NCBI RefSeq assembly: GCF_000308875.1
Contig: NZ_BAGL01000124.1
Span: 62,001-126,000 of the forward strand
Direction: 5' to 3'
DNA from: Nocardia transvalensis NBRC 15921
GTDB taxonomy: Bacteria > Actinomycetota > Actinomycetes > Mycobacteriales > Mycobacteriaceae
DNA length: 64,000 nt
The position numbers were made by a program, and so were the translations under genes. Below the pieces are notes generated by a model. That model had not been told where the DNA came from and ran no database searches. It saw only the letters and a program-made list of their open reading frames with translations. Each line of letters begins with the position of its first letter. Position 1 is the first letter of the stretch. This document shows, piece after piece, positions 48,750-56,874 of the stretch.

Positions 48750-49550
48750 ATGAAACGGGACAACTTGTCGCTGCTGCAGCGCTCGGCGCTGGTGCTCGAC
48801 GCCTTTCCCGGGGGAACCGCCCTGTCGCTGGCGGAGGTCGCCGCCCGCACGGGGCTGCCCCGCTCGACCACGCATCGCGTGCTGACCGGACTGGTCGAGC
48901 TGGGGTGGCTGGCCCGCACCGGCAGCAAGTTCGAACTCGGGCTGGCCCTGTTCGAACTCGGCGAGCGCGTCGGCCTGAAGTACCGGTTGCGCACGGCGGC
49001 ACTGCCGTTCATGCAGGACCTCTACGCGGTGACCGGCGAGACCGTGCACCTCGCCGTCCGCGACGGCCACGACGCCGTCTACGTCGAGAAGATCCACGGC
49101 CACGCCGCACTCCCCCTGCCCTCTCAGATCGGCGGCCGCCTCCCCCTGACCTGCACCGCGGTCGGCAAGGCCCTGCTGGGCCCGGCGGAACGGGACGTCC
49201 GCGCCCACGTCCTGGACACGCCCCTGCGCAGCTACACCCGCAACTCCCTCACCGACCCGGCCCGCCTCGCCCGCGAACTCGACGCCGTCCGGCGCACCGG
49301 CATCGCGATCGAACGTGAGGAGTCCTCCCTCGGCACCTGCTGCGTAGCCTCCCCCGTCCTGCTGGCCGGCCACCCCATCGCGGCCCTCTCCGTCTCGGTC
49401 CCGACCGCGGGCTTCAAGCCCGAACTCCTCGCCCCCGCCGTCCGCACAGCCGCCCTGGCCCTCGGCCGCACCCTCTCCCGCACCCCGGCCGACCTCCCGG
49501 AAACCGTTGCGGTACACGGCGACTCGAAGCAGACCAGACCGGCGAGGTGA
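48750..49550 (+). CDS. IclR family transcriptional regulator (lower pathway)
   Basis: 266-residue regulator, less similar to the other two. HTH LSLAEVAARTGLPRSTTHRV, effector domain VHLAVRDGHDAVYVEKIHG and LPLTCTAVGKALLGPAERD. ATG 48750 with ATG 48741 as an alternative. Divergent from the hydratase gene, so it probably controls the hydratase-dehydrogenase-aldolase operon. The gap lacks the 17-bp palindrome, which suggests a different operator. Confidence 0.9.
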   Translation: MKRDNLSLLQRSALVLDAFPGGTALSLAEVAARTGLPRSTTHRVLTGLVELGWLARTGSKFELGLALFELGERVGLKYRLRTAALPFMQDLYAVTGETVHLAVRDGHDAVYVEKIHGHAALPLPSQIGGRLPLTCTAVGKALLGPAERDVRAHVLDTPLRSYTRNSLTDPARLARELDAVRRTGIAIEREESSLGTCCVASPVLLAGHPIAALSVSVPTAGFKPELLAPAVRTAALALGRTLSRTPADLPETVAVHGDSKQTRPAR

Positions 49551-49618
49551 GCACCCGCTACCCTGGCCCGCCGAAACAGCCACTGCCGCAGCGCGATCGG
49601 CTGGCCCTGACCGTCTCG

Positions 49619-50041
49619 CTACGCCGTCGGGTCGGGGCCCAGGGCGGCATCCAGTAGTTCGCCCAGCTGGTCCAGCTGCTCGGGGGTCAGGCCGCCGAGG
49701 GACGACTCGATGACCGTCTCCATGATCTTCTGACCGGCCGTGCGCAGGCGTTCGCCCTCATCGGTCAGGCGGTGGCGCACGGCCCGGCCGGGTCCCGGAA
49801 TTCGCTCGATCAGGCCGCGGTCGGCCATGCGATTCGCCAGGGAGCCGAAGGACTGGTCGGTCTGGAATGTCAGGACGGCGAGGTCGTGGAGCGAGGCGTC
49901 CGGCCGAGCGTGCAAGTGGCGCAAGGTATCCCACTGTACGAGCGAGAGCCCCAGCGGCGTGAGCGCGCGATTCAGTGCGCGGTGATGGCGGTACTGCAAC
50001 CGCTTCACCGCCAGTGACACGTCGGTGGGCCGGTACTTCAC
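49619..50041 (-). CDS. MarR family transcriptional regulator
   Basis: 140-residue winged-helix regulator. LSLVQWDTLRHLHARPDASL, LAVLTFQTDQSFGSLANRMA and LIERIPGPGRAVRHRLTDEG form the MarR HTH and wing. GTG 50041 start; the frame upstream is a shadow. Divergent from the hydrolase at 50134; the intervening 92 bp hold two clear palindromes. Confidence 0.9.
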   Translation of the reverse strand: MKYRPTDVSLAVKRLQYRHHRALNRALTPLGLSLVQWDTLRHLHARPDASLHDLAVLTFQTDQSFGSLANRMADRGLIERIPGPGRAVRHRLTDEGERLRTAGQKIMETVIESSLGGLTPEQLDQLGELLDAALGPDPTA

Positions 50042-50067
50042 GACGGGAATCCTACCGGAAACAGGTT

Positions 50068-50083
50068 GCTTGTATAAACAAGC
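50068..50083. promoter_or_regulatory. MarR operator, proximal palindrome
   Basis: GCTTGT-ATAA-ACAAGC, perfect six-base arms, flanked by AACAG and TGTT which extend the dyad partly. It starts 27 bases before the marR start. Confidence 0.65.
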
Positions 50084-50099
50084 TGTTCTAAGGTTCCTG

Positions 50100-50117
50100 A
50101 TATAAGGTTCCTTATAT
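50100..50117. promoter_or_regulatory. MarR operator, hydrolase-side palindrome
   Basis: ATATAAGG-TT-CCTTATAT, perfect eight-base arms, ending 16 bases before the hydrolase ATG. AAGGTTCCT-ATAT is also directly repeated 14 bases apart (from 50090). Confidence 0.7.
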
Positions 50118-50133
50118 TGCTGAGAGAAGGTCC

Positions 50134-50937
50134 ATGAGCATTCCCGTCGCCGCACGCTCCCTCCGGCCCACCCACATCGAAACCCACACGCTGCCAGTCG
50201 ATTCCATCGATCCGATCGAGGTGACAGTGCAGGATCGCGACCGCACCCGGCCGTTTCTGCTGCTGCACGGCGGCGCCGGTCCCGTGAGCATGGCCGGGTT
50301 CGCCGACCTGCTGGCCGAGCGGACTCATTCGCGAGTGCTGCTGCCCACCCACCCCGGCTTCGGCGGCACACCGAAAGCCGAGGGGCTGACCGGCGTTCGA
50401 GAGCTGGCCCGCGCCTACATCGCGCTGCTCGAGCGGTTCGACCTCACCGACGTGACCGTGATCGGCAACTCCTTCGGCGGCTGGCTGGCCGCCGAGATCG
50501 CCCTGGCCGCCGGCCCGCGCGTCAGCGGCGCGGTGATCGTCGACGGGATCGGCATCGAGGTGCCCGGCCACCCGATGACCGACGTCAGCGGCCTGTCCCG
50601 GACCGAACTGACATCCTATTCCTTCCACGACCCGCGCAAGGCTCCCCAGCCCCCGGCCGGATCCGACACGGGGCCGAGCCCGGACGTCCAGGCGCTCATC
50701 GGCTACGCCGGCACCGCCATGACCGACCCGACCCTGACCGAACGCCTGGCCGACCTGGATCTCCCGGTCCACGTGGTGTGGGGCGACAGCGACCGCATCG
50801 TCGATCCCGATTACGGGAAGGCCTACGCCGCCGCGATCCCGGGCGCCGCGTTCACGCTGCTCCCCTGTACCGGCCACCTCCCCCAGATCGAGACCCCCGA
50901 GGAACTCCTCGGCGCACTCCTGGACCTCGGCAACTGA
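50134..50937 (+). CDS. alpha/beta hydrolase
   Basis: 267-residue hydrolase. PFLLLHGGAGPVSMAGFADL, nucleophile elbow IGNSFGGWLAAEIA, Asp in VVWGDSDRIVDPDYG and His in LPCTGHLPQIETP: complete triad. GAGAAGG lies upstream of ATG 50134. Paired with the divergent MarR regulator, so probably induced by a small phenolic or similar compound. Substrate unknown. Confidence 0.9.
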   Translation: MSIPVAARSLRPTHIETHTLPVDSIDPIEVTVQDRDRTRPFLLLHGGAGPVSMAGFADLLAERTHSRVLLPTHPGFGGTPKAEGLTGVRELARAYIALLERFDLTDVTVIGNSFGGWLAAEIALAAGPRVSGAVIVDGIGIEVPGHPMTDVSGLSRTELTSYSFHDPRKAPQPPAGSDTGPSPDVQALIGYAGTAMTDPTLTERLADLDLPVHVVWGDSDRIVDPDYGKAYAAAIPGAAFTLLPCTGHLPQIETPEELLGALLDLGN

Positions 50938-50995
50938 CCCTGGATACCCGACACTCCCTGCCGGACAAGGACACTCCCATGAGCACCCACTGACC

Positions 50996-51216
50996 GTGAC
51001 CCGCATCGGACACGCCTGCCAGCTGATCGAGAGCGGCGGGATCCGCGTCCTCACCGGCCCGTGGTTCACCGAGACCGCCACCTACCACCACGGCGAACCG
51101 GTCGCCGCCGCCAAGGCGACCAGGACCCTCGCCCCTACGCCACCGCCGTAGCCCGCCTCGCCCCCACCATCGACGTCCGCCTGGCCCTACCGGGCACCCC
51201 GATCACAATCCCCTGA
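50996..51216 (+). pseudogene. remnant of a metallo-beta-lactamase-fold hydrolase
   Basis: The start VTRIGHACQLIESGGIRVLT and GPWFTETATYHHGEPVAA is the typical N-terminus of UlaG-like MBL proteins, but the HxHxDH metal motif and most of the domain are gone. After a stop, a shifted frame reads PYATAVARLAPTIDVRLALP and ends GTPITIP, the usual C-terminus. A large internal deletion plus frameshift explains both parts. Confidence 0.6.
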
Positions 51217-51270
51217 CCCACACACATCCATTGCGGCAGCGGCATTTTCAGCGATCGGGATGAGACGCGG

Positions 51271-51867
51271 TCACCGCCAGGCGAAGACCGGCTGGCCGAA
51301 GTGGGCGACGCGGGTGTGGCGGGCGTGCAGGGCCACTTCGCGGAACTGGTGCAGGACGGCCGCGGTGGGGGCGTGGACGAGGGCGCCGCGGAAGGGCCAT
51401 TGGACGACGGGTTCCTCGACGGCGGGGTCGCTGACGAAGATCGGGTCCACATCGACCTCGTCGAGGGTGACGGCGTAGACGTGGGCGACCTCGTCGGGAT
51501 TCGGGTGTATCGCCTCGACGCCATCGCCGATCCACACCACGAACGGTGACATCACGTATCCGGACTTGGTCGCGAAATCATCGAGGCGGCCAAGCACATC
51601 ATCCCCGGTCAGCTGGACGCCGAGTTCCTCCGACAGCTCGCGAAGGGCCGCCTCGACAGCCGTTTCGCCGCTGTCGAGACGCCCGCCGGGAAAGGCGTAC
51701 TGCCCGGGGTGGGCGCGGAGCGTCGAGCTGCGCTTGGTGAGGCAGACGACGGGTTCGCCCCGGAGCACTCCGACCGGAATCGCGATGGCCGCCGCGCGCC
51801 GGCCATCCAGGGGAATCTCGACGGGCCGGAACTCGCGCAGGGCATCGGTGAGCGTCCGCTGATCCAT
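51271..51867 (-). CDS. NUDIX hydrolase (CoA pyrophosphatase-like)
   Basis: 198-residue Nudix enzyme. LRAHPGQYAFPGGRLDSGET followed by AVEAALRELSEELGV completes the Nudix box, with an upstream UPF0035-like sequence typical of CoA/NADH diphosphatases (NudL-like). ATG 51867 follows GAGGAG; the extension to 51900 is less likely. Cytoplasmic house-cleaning of nucleotide diphosphates is expected. Confidence 0.9.
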   Translation of the reverse strand: MDQRTLTDALREFRPVEIPLDGRRAAAIAIPVGVLRGEPVVCLTKRSSTLRAHPGQYAFPGGRLDSGETAVEAALRELSEELGVQLTGDDVLGRLDDFATKSGYVMSPFVVWIGDGVEAIHPNPDEVAHVYAVTLDEVDVDPIFVSDPAVEEPVVQWPFRGALVHAPTAAVLHQFREVALHARHTRVAHFGQPVFAWR

Positions 51868-51899
51868 GCCACTCCTCGCCCGACAATTCGTTTCCTCCA

Positions 51900-52394
51900 C
51901 TAACCATAAACCGCGGCATTTCGCACCGCCAGATGATCACTGCCCGCCCGGACGACGACGGTGATCACCAGAACGAACGCGACCAGCGCGCAGCCGGTGC
52001 GGGTGACATGGAACAGTTCCCAGCGCCGCAGGATATCGGCGTAATCGTCGGGCGGCGTCCCCACCGCCCAGCGTTTGATCTGCTGATTGATCGGCACGTT
52101 CCCCAGACGGGTCACCAGGAACGACGCGATCACCAGCGCGGAGGCGCTCGCCGCGACCCGCCGCGACCACCCCGACGACCGCACCGCCAGCGCGATCGTG
52201 CTCAGCACGGCCAGCCCCATCAGCGCCTGCATCACCGGACCGTTGACCCGCATGAGGGCGACATGGAACGTGAACCGGACATCAAGGGGCACTTCGCGAA
52301 ACGCGTACAGCACGTTCACCGCGCCGTACCCGAACGCCCCGGCCAGCAGGCCGGGAAACAGCAGCGCCGCCGCCCGCACGGACCTCGACAGCAT
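51900..52394 (-). CDS. DUF1772 (anthrone oxygenase-like) membrane protein
   Basis: 164-residue protein with four hydrophobic segments (about 6-26, 52-72, 82-100, 138-158). FHVALMRVNGPVMQALMGLA and LGNVPINQQIKRWA are DUF1772 signatures. ATG 52394 has GGGAG five bases upstream; ATG 52406 adds four residues. Divergent from TetR with a perfect 29-bp operator between, so it is a likely repressed target. Confidence 0.87.
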   Translation of the reverse strand: MLSRSVRAAALLFPGLLAGAFGYGAVNVLYAFREVPLDVRFTFHVALMRVNGPVMQALMGLAVLSTIALAVRSSGWSRRVAASASALVIASFLVTRLGNVPINQQIKRWAVGTPPDDYADILRRWELFHVTRTGCALVAFVLVITVVVRAGSDHLAVRNAAVYG

Positions 52395-52407
52395 CGAAAC
52401 TCCCATC

Positions 52408-52436
52408 GCCTATCGCAACAACATGTTGCGATAGGC
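52408..52436. promoter_or_regulatory. TetR operator O1
   Basis: GCCTATCGCAACA-ACA-TGTTGCGATAGGC: perfect 13-base arms, just upstream of the DUF1772 gene. Confidence 0.8.
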
Positions 52437-52459
52437 TCAGCGTGCCCGATCGCCGCCCA

Positions 52460-52481
52460 TATCGCAACAAGGAGTTGCAAT
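52460..52481 (+). promoter_or_regulatory. TetR operator O2 overlapping the tetR ribosome site
   Basis: TATCGCAACAAGGAGTTGCAA repeats the O1 half-site and a degraded inverse (TTGCAA). It covers the AAGGAG ribosome site and reaches the tetR ATG. Confidence 0.6.
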
Positions 52482-53064
52482 GAGTCCTGCCGCACCGCCC
52501 GGCCGCGGGCCGAAGGTCCGCGCGGCCGTCCTCGCCGCGGCCGTCGACGAGCTGAGCGAACGGGGCTATGCCGCATTCACCGTCGACGCCGTGGCCCAGC
52601 GCGCCGGCGTGCACAAGACGACCGTCTACCGCCGGTGGCCTGATCGCGATGCCCTGATCGCCGACGCGCTGGACGACAGCGTCGCCGCGGAAATCCCCAT
52701 TCCCGATACGGGTTCGCTCGACGAGGACCTGCGGACACTGGCACGCAGCCTCGTCGCCTGGATCAACAGCCCGTCGGGCCGTGCGGTCCTCGCGGTCATG
52801 GTGCCCGCCGCCGGTTCGCCGGCGCCGCCGGACACCACCCGGCACGCCTTCCGCGACCGCATCCGCCGGGCCCTGCCGATCGTGCCGCGCGCGATCGACC
52901 GGGGCGAGATCCCCGCCGGCACCGATCCCGCCGAACTCGTCAAAACCCTTGTCGCACCGATCTATTTCCGCGTCCTCATCCCCCGCGAACCGGTCACCGA
53001 CGCCACCGCCGACGCGGCCGCCGCAGTCGCCTCGACCGCCGCACGCGCGGGCCTGTTCACCTGA
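52480..53064 (+). CDS. TetR family transcriptional regulator
   Basis: 194-residue repressor. VDELSERGYAAFTVDAVAQR, AGVHKTTVYRRWPDRDALIA is a strong TetR HTH; the C-terminus is TetR_C_16-like with a ligand pocket. Two TATCGCAACA operators precede it, indicating control of itself and DUF1772. Confidence 0.92.
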   Translation: MSPAAPPGRGPKVRAAVLAAAVDELSERGYAAFTVDAVAQRAGVHKTTVYRRWPDRDALIADALDDSVAAEIPIPDTGSLDEDLRTLARSLVAWINSPSGRAVLAVMVPAAGSPAPPDTTRHAFRDRIRRALPIVPRAIDRGEIPAGTDPAELVKTLVAPIYFRVLIPREPVTDATADAAAAVASTAARAGLFT

Positions 53065-53137
53065 ACGGCGTTCCGGCACAACCTGTCTGCCCCTGAAGAC
53101 GCGGGGTCTCGCCGCTCGGTCCGGCCTACGATGACCG

Positions 53138-53167
53138 GGAGGACGGCGCGGCCCGGTGCCGTCCTCC
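53138..53167 (+). terminator. hairpin between tetR and hydrolase genes
   Basis: GGAGGACGGC (53138-53147) pairs with GCCGTCCTCC (53158-53167) around a 10-base GC loop. It may terminate tetR, or lie in the leader of the next gene. Confidence 0.45.
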
Positions 53168-53219
53168 TCGGCCCCGGATGTGCGGTCCCGCAACCACATC
53201 CAGGAGAAGGGAGCCGATC

Positions 53220-53906
53220 ATGTCGCAGCCGGGCACACCGAGCATCGTTTTCGCGCACGGGCTGTGGGCCGACGGGTCGTGCTACAGCAAGCTGATACCG
53301 ACGCTGCGGGCGGAGGGGCACCAGGTGGTGTCCGCGCAGAATCCGCTGAACACGCTCGCGGGTGACGTGGCCACCGTGACCCGCGCGATGGGCCGGGTGA
53401 CCGCCCCGATCATCCTCGTCGGACACTCCTACGGCGGGACCGTCATCACCGCGGCGGGTACCGACGACCGGGTCGCCGGGCTCGTCTATCTCGCCGCCCT
53501 CGCTCCGGACGAGACCGAGACCTCGCAATCCCTGGTGAGCAGGTTCCCGACGACCGATGTATTCGGGCAGGTCGAGGTGGCGGAGGGGCGAATCTGGCTG
53601 CTACCCGGCGCCACCCGGTACTTCTGCGGCGACCTGTCCGAACAGGAGCAGGCGCAGGTCTGGGCGGTACAGGGCGTCCCGGACGTGGACCTGTTCAATC
53701 AGCGGTACGGCGGGGCCGCCTGGCGCACCAAGCCCAGCTGGTACGTCGTCGCCACCCAGGACCACACCGTCCACCCGGATCTCGAGCGCTTCTGCGCCGA
53801 GCGGATGGGCGCGACGACCTACGAGATCGACAGCAGCCACGTGCCGATGCTGTCGCATCCGGACTTCGTCCTCGACGTGATCCACGCCGCCGTCAAGGCG
53901 GTCTAG
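53220..53906 (+). CDS. alpha/beta hydrolase (AB_hydrolase_6-like)
   Basis: 228-residue esterase-like protein. SIVFAHGLWADGSCYSKLIP, nucleophile elbow LVGHSYGGTVITAA, Asp in TQDHTVHPDLE and His in SSHVPMLSHPD. ATG 53220 has AAGGGAG upstream. This group includes salicylate or methyl-ester hydrolase-like enzymes. Substrate unknown. Confidence 0.9.
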   Translation: MSQPGTPSIVFAHGLWADGSCYSKLIPTLRAEGHQVVSAQNPLNTLAGDVATVTRAMGRVTAPIILVGHSYGGTVITAAGTDDRVAGLVYLAALAPDETETSQSLVSRFPTTDVFGQVEVAEGRIWLLPGATRYFCGDLSEQEQAQVWAVQGVPDVDLFNQRYGGAAWRTKPSWYVVATQDHTVHPDLERFCAERMGATTYEIDSSHVPMLSHPDFVLDVIHAAVKAV

Positions 53907-54086
53907 CGCGCCCTGCGGGTCGAGTATCCGCGGCGCTCCGCTGGCGTCGAGCCCGGAATCCGCCATGTCACAAACGAATTCGATATCACTTGCTCCCTGG
54001 TGGGCCGCGGCCTCGGATACTCGCTGCTGATACAGGAGCCCGATGGGTGTCGGCGACGGTCTGTCGAATTCACCCTCGCCGGGTGA
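53907..54086 (+). pseudogene. remnant of a LysR-type effector-binding domain
   Basis: The frame directly after the hydrolase stop reads RALRVEYPRRSAGVEPGI, then RHVTNEFDITCSLVGRGLGY and SLLIQEPDG, ending at 54084-54086. N-E-F-x(4)-S-L-V-G-R-G-L-G-Y is a typical C-terminal LysR substrate-domain motif. The HTH and most of the domain are lost. The rest of the gap to 54167 holds only the next promoter. Confidence 0.5.
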
Positions 54087-54167
54087 TTCGCGCGACCGCC
54101 CCGGCTCCTAGCCTTACGCCACGGCCGCAGAACTGCGGCGCTGTCGATCGAGTCCGCGAGGTGAACC

Positions 54168-54542
54168 ATGTCGGTGTGGGAAGTGCTCTGGCTGCTGCTG
54201 GTGAGTTTCGCCTTCGTCGCCTACCTGCTCATGCTGTTCTACATCATCGGCGACCTGTTCCGGGACCGGCAGACCTCCGGCTGGGTCAAGGCCGTCTGGA
54301 TCGTCTTCCTGTTCGTGTTCCCGCTGCTCACCGCACTCGTCTACCTGCTCGTCCGCGGCCGCGGCATGGCCGAACGCAGCGCGGCCGCCATGCAGGCCGC
54401 ACAGGCCGCTCAGCAGGACTACATCCGCGAGACCGCCGGCACCAATTCGGCGGCCCAGATAGCCGACGCCAAGAAACTGCTGGACGCCGGCACGATCTCG
54501 GCGCAGGAATTCGACCGCCTCAAGAACAAGGCACTCGCCTGA
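54168..54542 (+). CDS. PLDc_N and SHOCT domain membrane protein
   Basis: 124-residue protein: two hydrophobic segments (about 5-28, 41-64) of the phospholipase-D-nuclease N-terminal (PLDc_N) type, then a helical link and a C-terminal SHOCT motif (IADAKKLLDAGTISAQEFDR). Common in actinobacteria; probably an envelope-stress or scaffold protein. GAGGTG ribosome site before ATG 54168. Confidence 0.87.
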   Translation: MSVWEVLWLLLVSFAFVAYLLMLFYIIGDLFRDRQTSGWVKAVWIVFLFVFPLLTALVYLLVRGRGMAERSAAAMQAAQAAQQDYIRETAGTNSAAQIADAKKLLDAGTISAQEFDRLKNKALA

Positions 54543-54566
54543 CCCCGGCCACGGCGGATCCGGGGT
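54542..54566 (+). terminator. short hairpin after the SHOCT gene
   Basis: ACCCCGG (54542-54548) pairs with CCGGGGT (54560-54566). The remaining gap to 54720 shows a possible decayed minus-strand C-terminus (IGIQQAGAVLTVDGHEVTAD) without a start; family unknown. Confidence 0.4.
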
Positions 54567-54720
54567 GAGAACCGCGCCGGGTGTCACCCGATCGAGAGAT
54601 CCGCCGTCACCTCGTGGCCGTCGACCGTCAGCACCGCGCCCGCTTGCTGGATGCCGATCCATCACATCATGTCCGCGACCAGTGGGCAGCACGACGCACG
54701 GACCGCATCCAGCGGGCGGG

Positions 54721-55827
54721 CTAGCGGAAGGGGGTGATTTCCGGGAGTCGGCCGTCGCGGACCTTGTTCACCCAGGCCGGGTCGGCCAGTAGTGCCCGGC
54801 CCACGGCGACGATGTCGAATTCGCCCCGCTCGAATTGCCGCTGCAGGACGCGGAACCTGTCGGCCTGCGTCTCGTCGATCCGGTCGCCGCGGAAGACGCT
54901 GTCGACGCCGACGGAACCGACGGTGATCACGGGCAGGCCGGTGATCTTCTTGGTCCACCCGGCGAGGCTCAGGTCGTCCGCGTGGTCGGTGAACTCGGGG
55001 AGCCAGTGCCGCCGCAGCGAGGTGTGGAAGATGTCGACGCCCGCCTCGACCAGCGGTGTCAGCAACTCCTCGAGTTCGCCGGGCGTCTCGGCGATCCGGG
55101 CGGTGTAGTCGACGCCCTTCCATTGCGAATAGCGGTAGATGATCGGGAAATCGGAGGCGACCGCGGCCCGGACAGCGGCTACGACGCGGGCGGGAAACGC
55201 GGCGCGCTCACGCAGGGTTCCGCCGTATTCGTCGCCGCGCCGGTTGGTCGCGGTCCAGAAGAACTGGTCGAGGAGGTAGCCGTGCGCGCCGTGCAGTTCG
55301 ATGCCGTCGAAACCCAGCCGCTCGGCCAGAATCGCGGACTCCACATACGACTCGACGAGCGCGTCCAGGTCGTCGGCCGTCGCCGCCCGGCCGACCTGCT
55401 GTCCGGTGTACTCGATGCCGGACGGGCTCACGGACGAGACCTCCGGCTCGAGGTCCGGGGTGCGGCCGCGCTCCACGCCGGTGTGCCACAGTTGCGGGAC
55501 GATGGCCCCGCCCTCCCCGTGGACCGCCTCGACCACCGCGCGCCAGCCGGCCGCGCTGTCCTCACCGTAGAACCGCGGCACATCCGGATGCGGCCCGGCC
55601 GCCGGACCCCGGACGTAGGTGCCCTCGGTGATGATCAAGCCTGCACCCCCGGCGGCGTGACTGCGGTAATAGTCGATATTCTCCGCATTCGGGACACCGC
55701 CCGGCGATTTCGCCCGCGTCATCGGAGCCATCGCGAACCGATTGCGCACTCGCAGCGATCCCGCATGGAACTCGGTGAACAAATCCTCGAGGTAGCGCGA
55801 GGGATCTTCGACCGTTCCCTGTGTCAT
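54721..55827 (-). CDS. old yellow enzyme family NADH:flavin oxidoreductase
   Basis: 368-residue FMN TIM-barrel enzyme. RFAMAPMTRAKSPGGVPN, the VPQLWHTGVERGR segment and DGIELHGAHGYLLDQFFW are OYE signatures. Reduces activated alkenes such as enones or nitro compounds with NAD(P)H. ATG 55827 has GGAAGGA nine bases upstream. Stands alone. Confidence 0.93.
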   Translation of the reverse strand: MTQGTVEDPSRYLEDLFTEFHAGSLRVRNRFAMAPMTRAKSPGGVPNAENIDYYRSHAAGGAGLIITEGTYVRGPAAGPHPDVPRFYGEDSAAGWRAVVEAVHGEGGAIVPQLWHTGVERGRTPDLEPEVSSVSPSGIEYTGQQVGRAATADDLDALVESYVESAILAERLGFDGIELHGAHGYLLDQFFWTATNRRGDEYGGTLRERAAFPARVVAAVRAAVASDFPIIYRYSQWKGVDYTARIAETPGELEELLTPLVEAGVDIFHTSLRRHWLPEFTDHADDLSLAGWTKKITGLPVITVGSVGVDSVFRGDRIDETQADRFRVLQRQFERGEFDIVAVGRALLADPAWVNKVRDGRLPEITPFR

Positions 55828-55908
55828 GGAACACATTCCTTCCGAGACGACAACCGCGAATTCCGCAGGGAACAACCGCGCCACCCCGGTCGTCATTCCG
55901 GCGCCTAC

Positions 55909-56664
55909 TCAGCCTGCGCGGCTACCGGTTCGGAGCGTCGCCCACACCACTTTCCCGGCCGGCCAGCGCGGCGAGCACCCCCAGGCCTGCGCGAAGCGGG
56001 ACACGATGTGCAGCCCACCGGCCTGATGCACGCCGGACGCGCTCTCCCGCAGCACCGCTTCGTGCGGGTCCGCGTCGTATACGGCCACCGTGAGCACACC
56101 GCCGCGGAGTTCCAGCCGCAGCCCGATATCGTCGCCGCGGTCCGCGTGCAGCAGGGAGTTCTCGACCAGCTCCGTCGCGATCAACCCGGCGTGGCCGCAG
56201 ACCTCCGGCACCGACCAGCGCTCGCAGGTCTCGTAGGCGAATCTCCGTGCGCGCCTTGCGCATGCCGGGGAGCGGGCCAGATCGATGAATACGCGTCGCC
56301 GGGCCGGCTGCCCGGCGAGACCGGCGACCGCCTCCGCGATCGTGGGAAACACCGGCACGAATCGGTCGACGGAGCTGGACCGCAGTCGATCGCGCAGCGC
56401 CGACGAGGACGTCACGAGCACCATCGGGACCGCCGGCCACGTACCGATGCGCATCCAGGCGCTGGAGAACGCCGTCATCAGCGTGTCGGCGGTGACCGTC
56501 AGATCGACCAGCGACACGATCACGGCCCGCGGCTGCTCGACGGCGTATTTCACGAGGTCGTCGCTCAGCCGCCGATAGGTGAGCACATCGAGTTCCCCGC
56601 AGGGCCGGACGACGGAACAGTTCTCGAACTCGGACCGGATCCACGTGATGCCGACGCCGCCCAT
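55909..56664 (-). CDS. STAS domain-HATPase fusion (anti-sigma regulatory protein)
   Basis: 251-residue protein uniting two partner-switch modules. Residues about 5-110 form a STAS fold (VVRPCGELDVLTYRRLSDDL, AVIVSLVDLTVTADTLMTAF); about 125-250 form an RsbW-like ATPase (IATELVENSLLHADRGDDIG, VAVYDADPHEAVL, GGLHIVSRFAQAWG). The STAS phospho-acceptor position appears to be Thr. ATG 56664 follows GAGGGGGCGG; an alternative start is 56724. The usual order is separate anti-sigma kinase and antagonist proteins, so a self-contained switch is suggested. Confidence 0.82.
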   Translation of the reverse strand: MGGVGITWIRSEFENCSVVRPCGELDVLTYRRLSDDLVKYAVEQPRAVIVSLVDLTVTADTLMTAFSSAWMRIGTWPAVPMVLVTSSSALRDRLRSSSVDRFVPVFPTIAEAVAGLAGQPARRRVFIDLARSPACARRARRFAYETCERWSVPEVCGHAGLIATELVENSLLHADRGDDIGLRLELRGGVLTVAVYDADPHEAVLRESASGVHQAGGLHIVSRFAQAWGCSPRWPAGKVVWATLRTGSRAG

Positions 56665-56874
56665 CTGCCGCCCCCTCAGCGAACCACCCTGCGAATCATG
56701 CTTTCCGGCCCACGCATCCCGCACGCATTCGAATAGAACGATACGCCGACACCGTGAACACCCGCGCGCCAGGCCGGTGCCTTACGCACCTTCGAGTGCC
56801 TACTTACCGCCGGGAAGCGACCTGCCCATACTGACCGGAGCTGCCACGCACGACGACCCGGAGAGACAGAGGTA

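Noticed and set aside
54589..54670. Possible gene fragment on the minus strand (IGIQQAGAVLTVDGHEVTAD)
   Set aside because: Looks protein-like and ends in a stop, but has no start and no recognised family, so it is mentioned only with the terminator entry.
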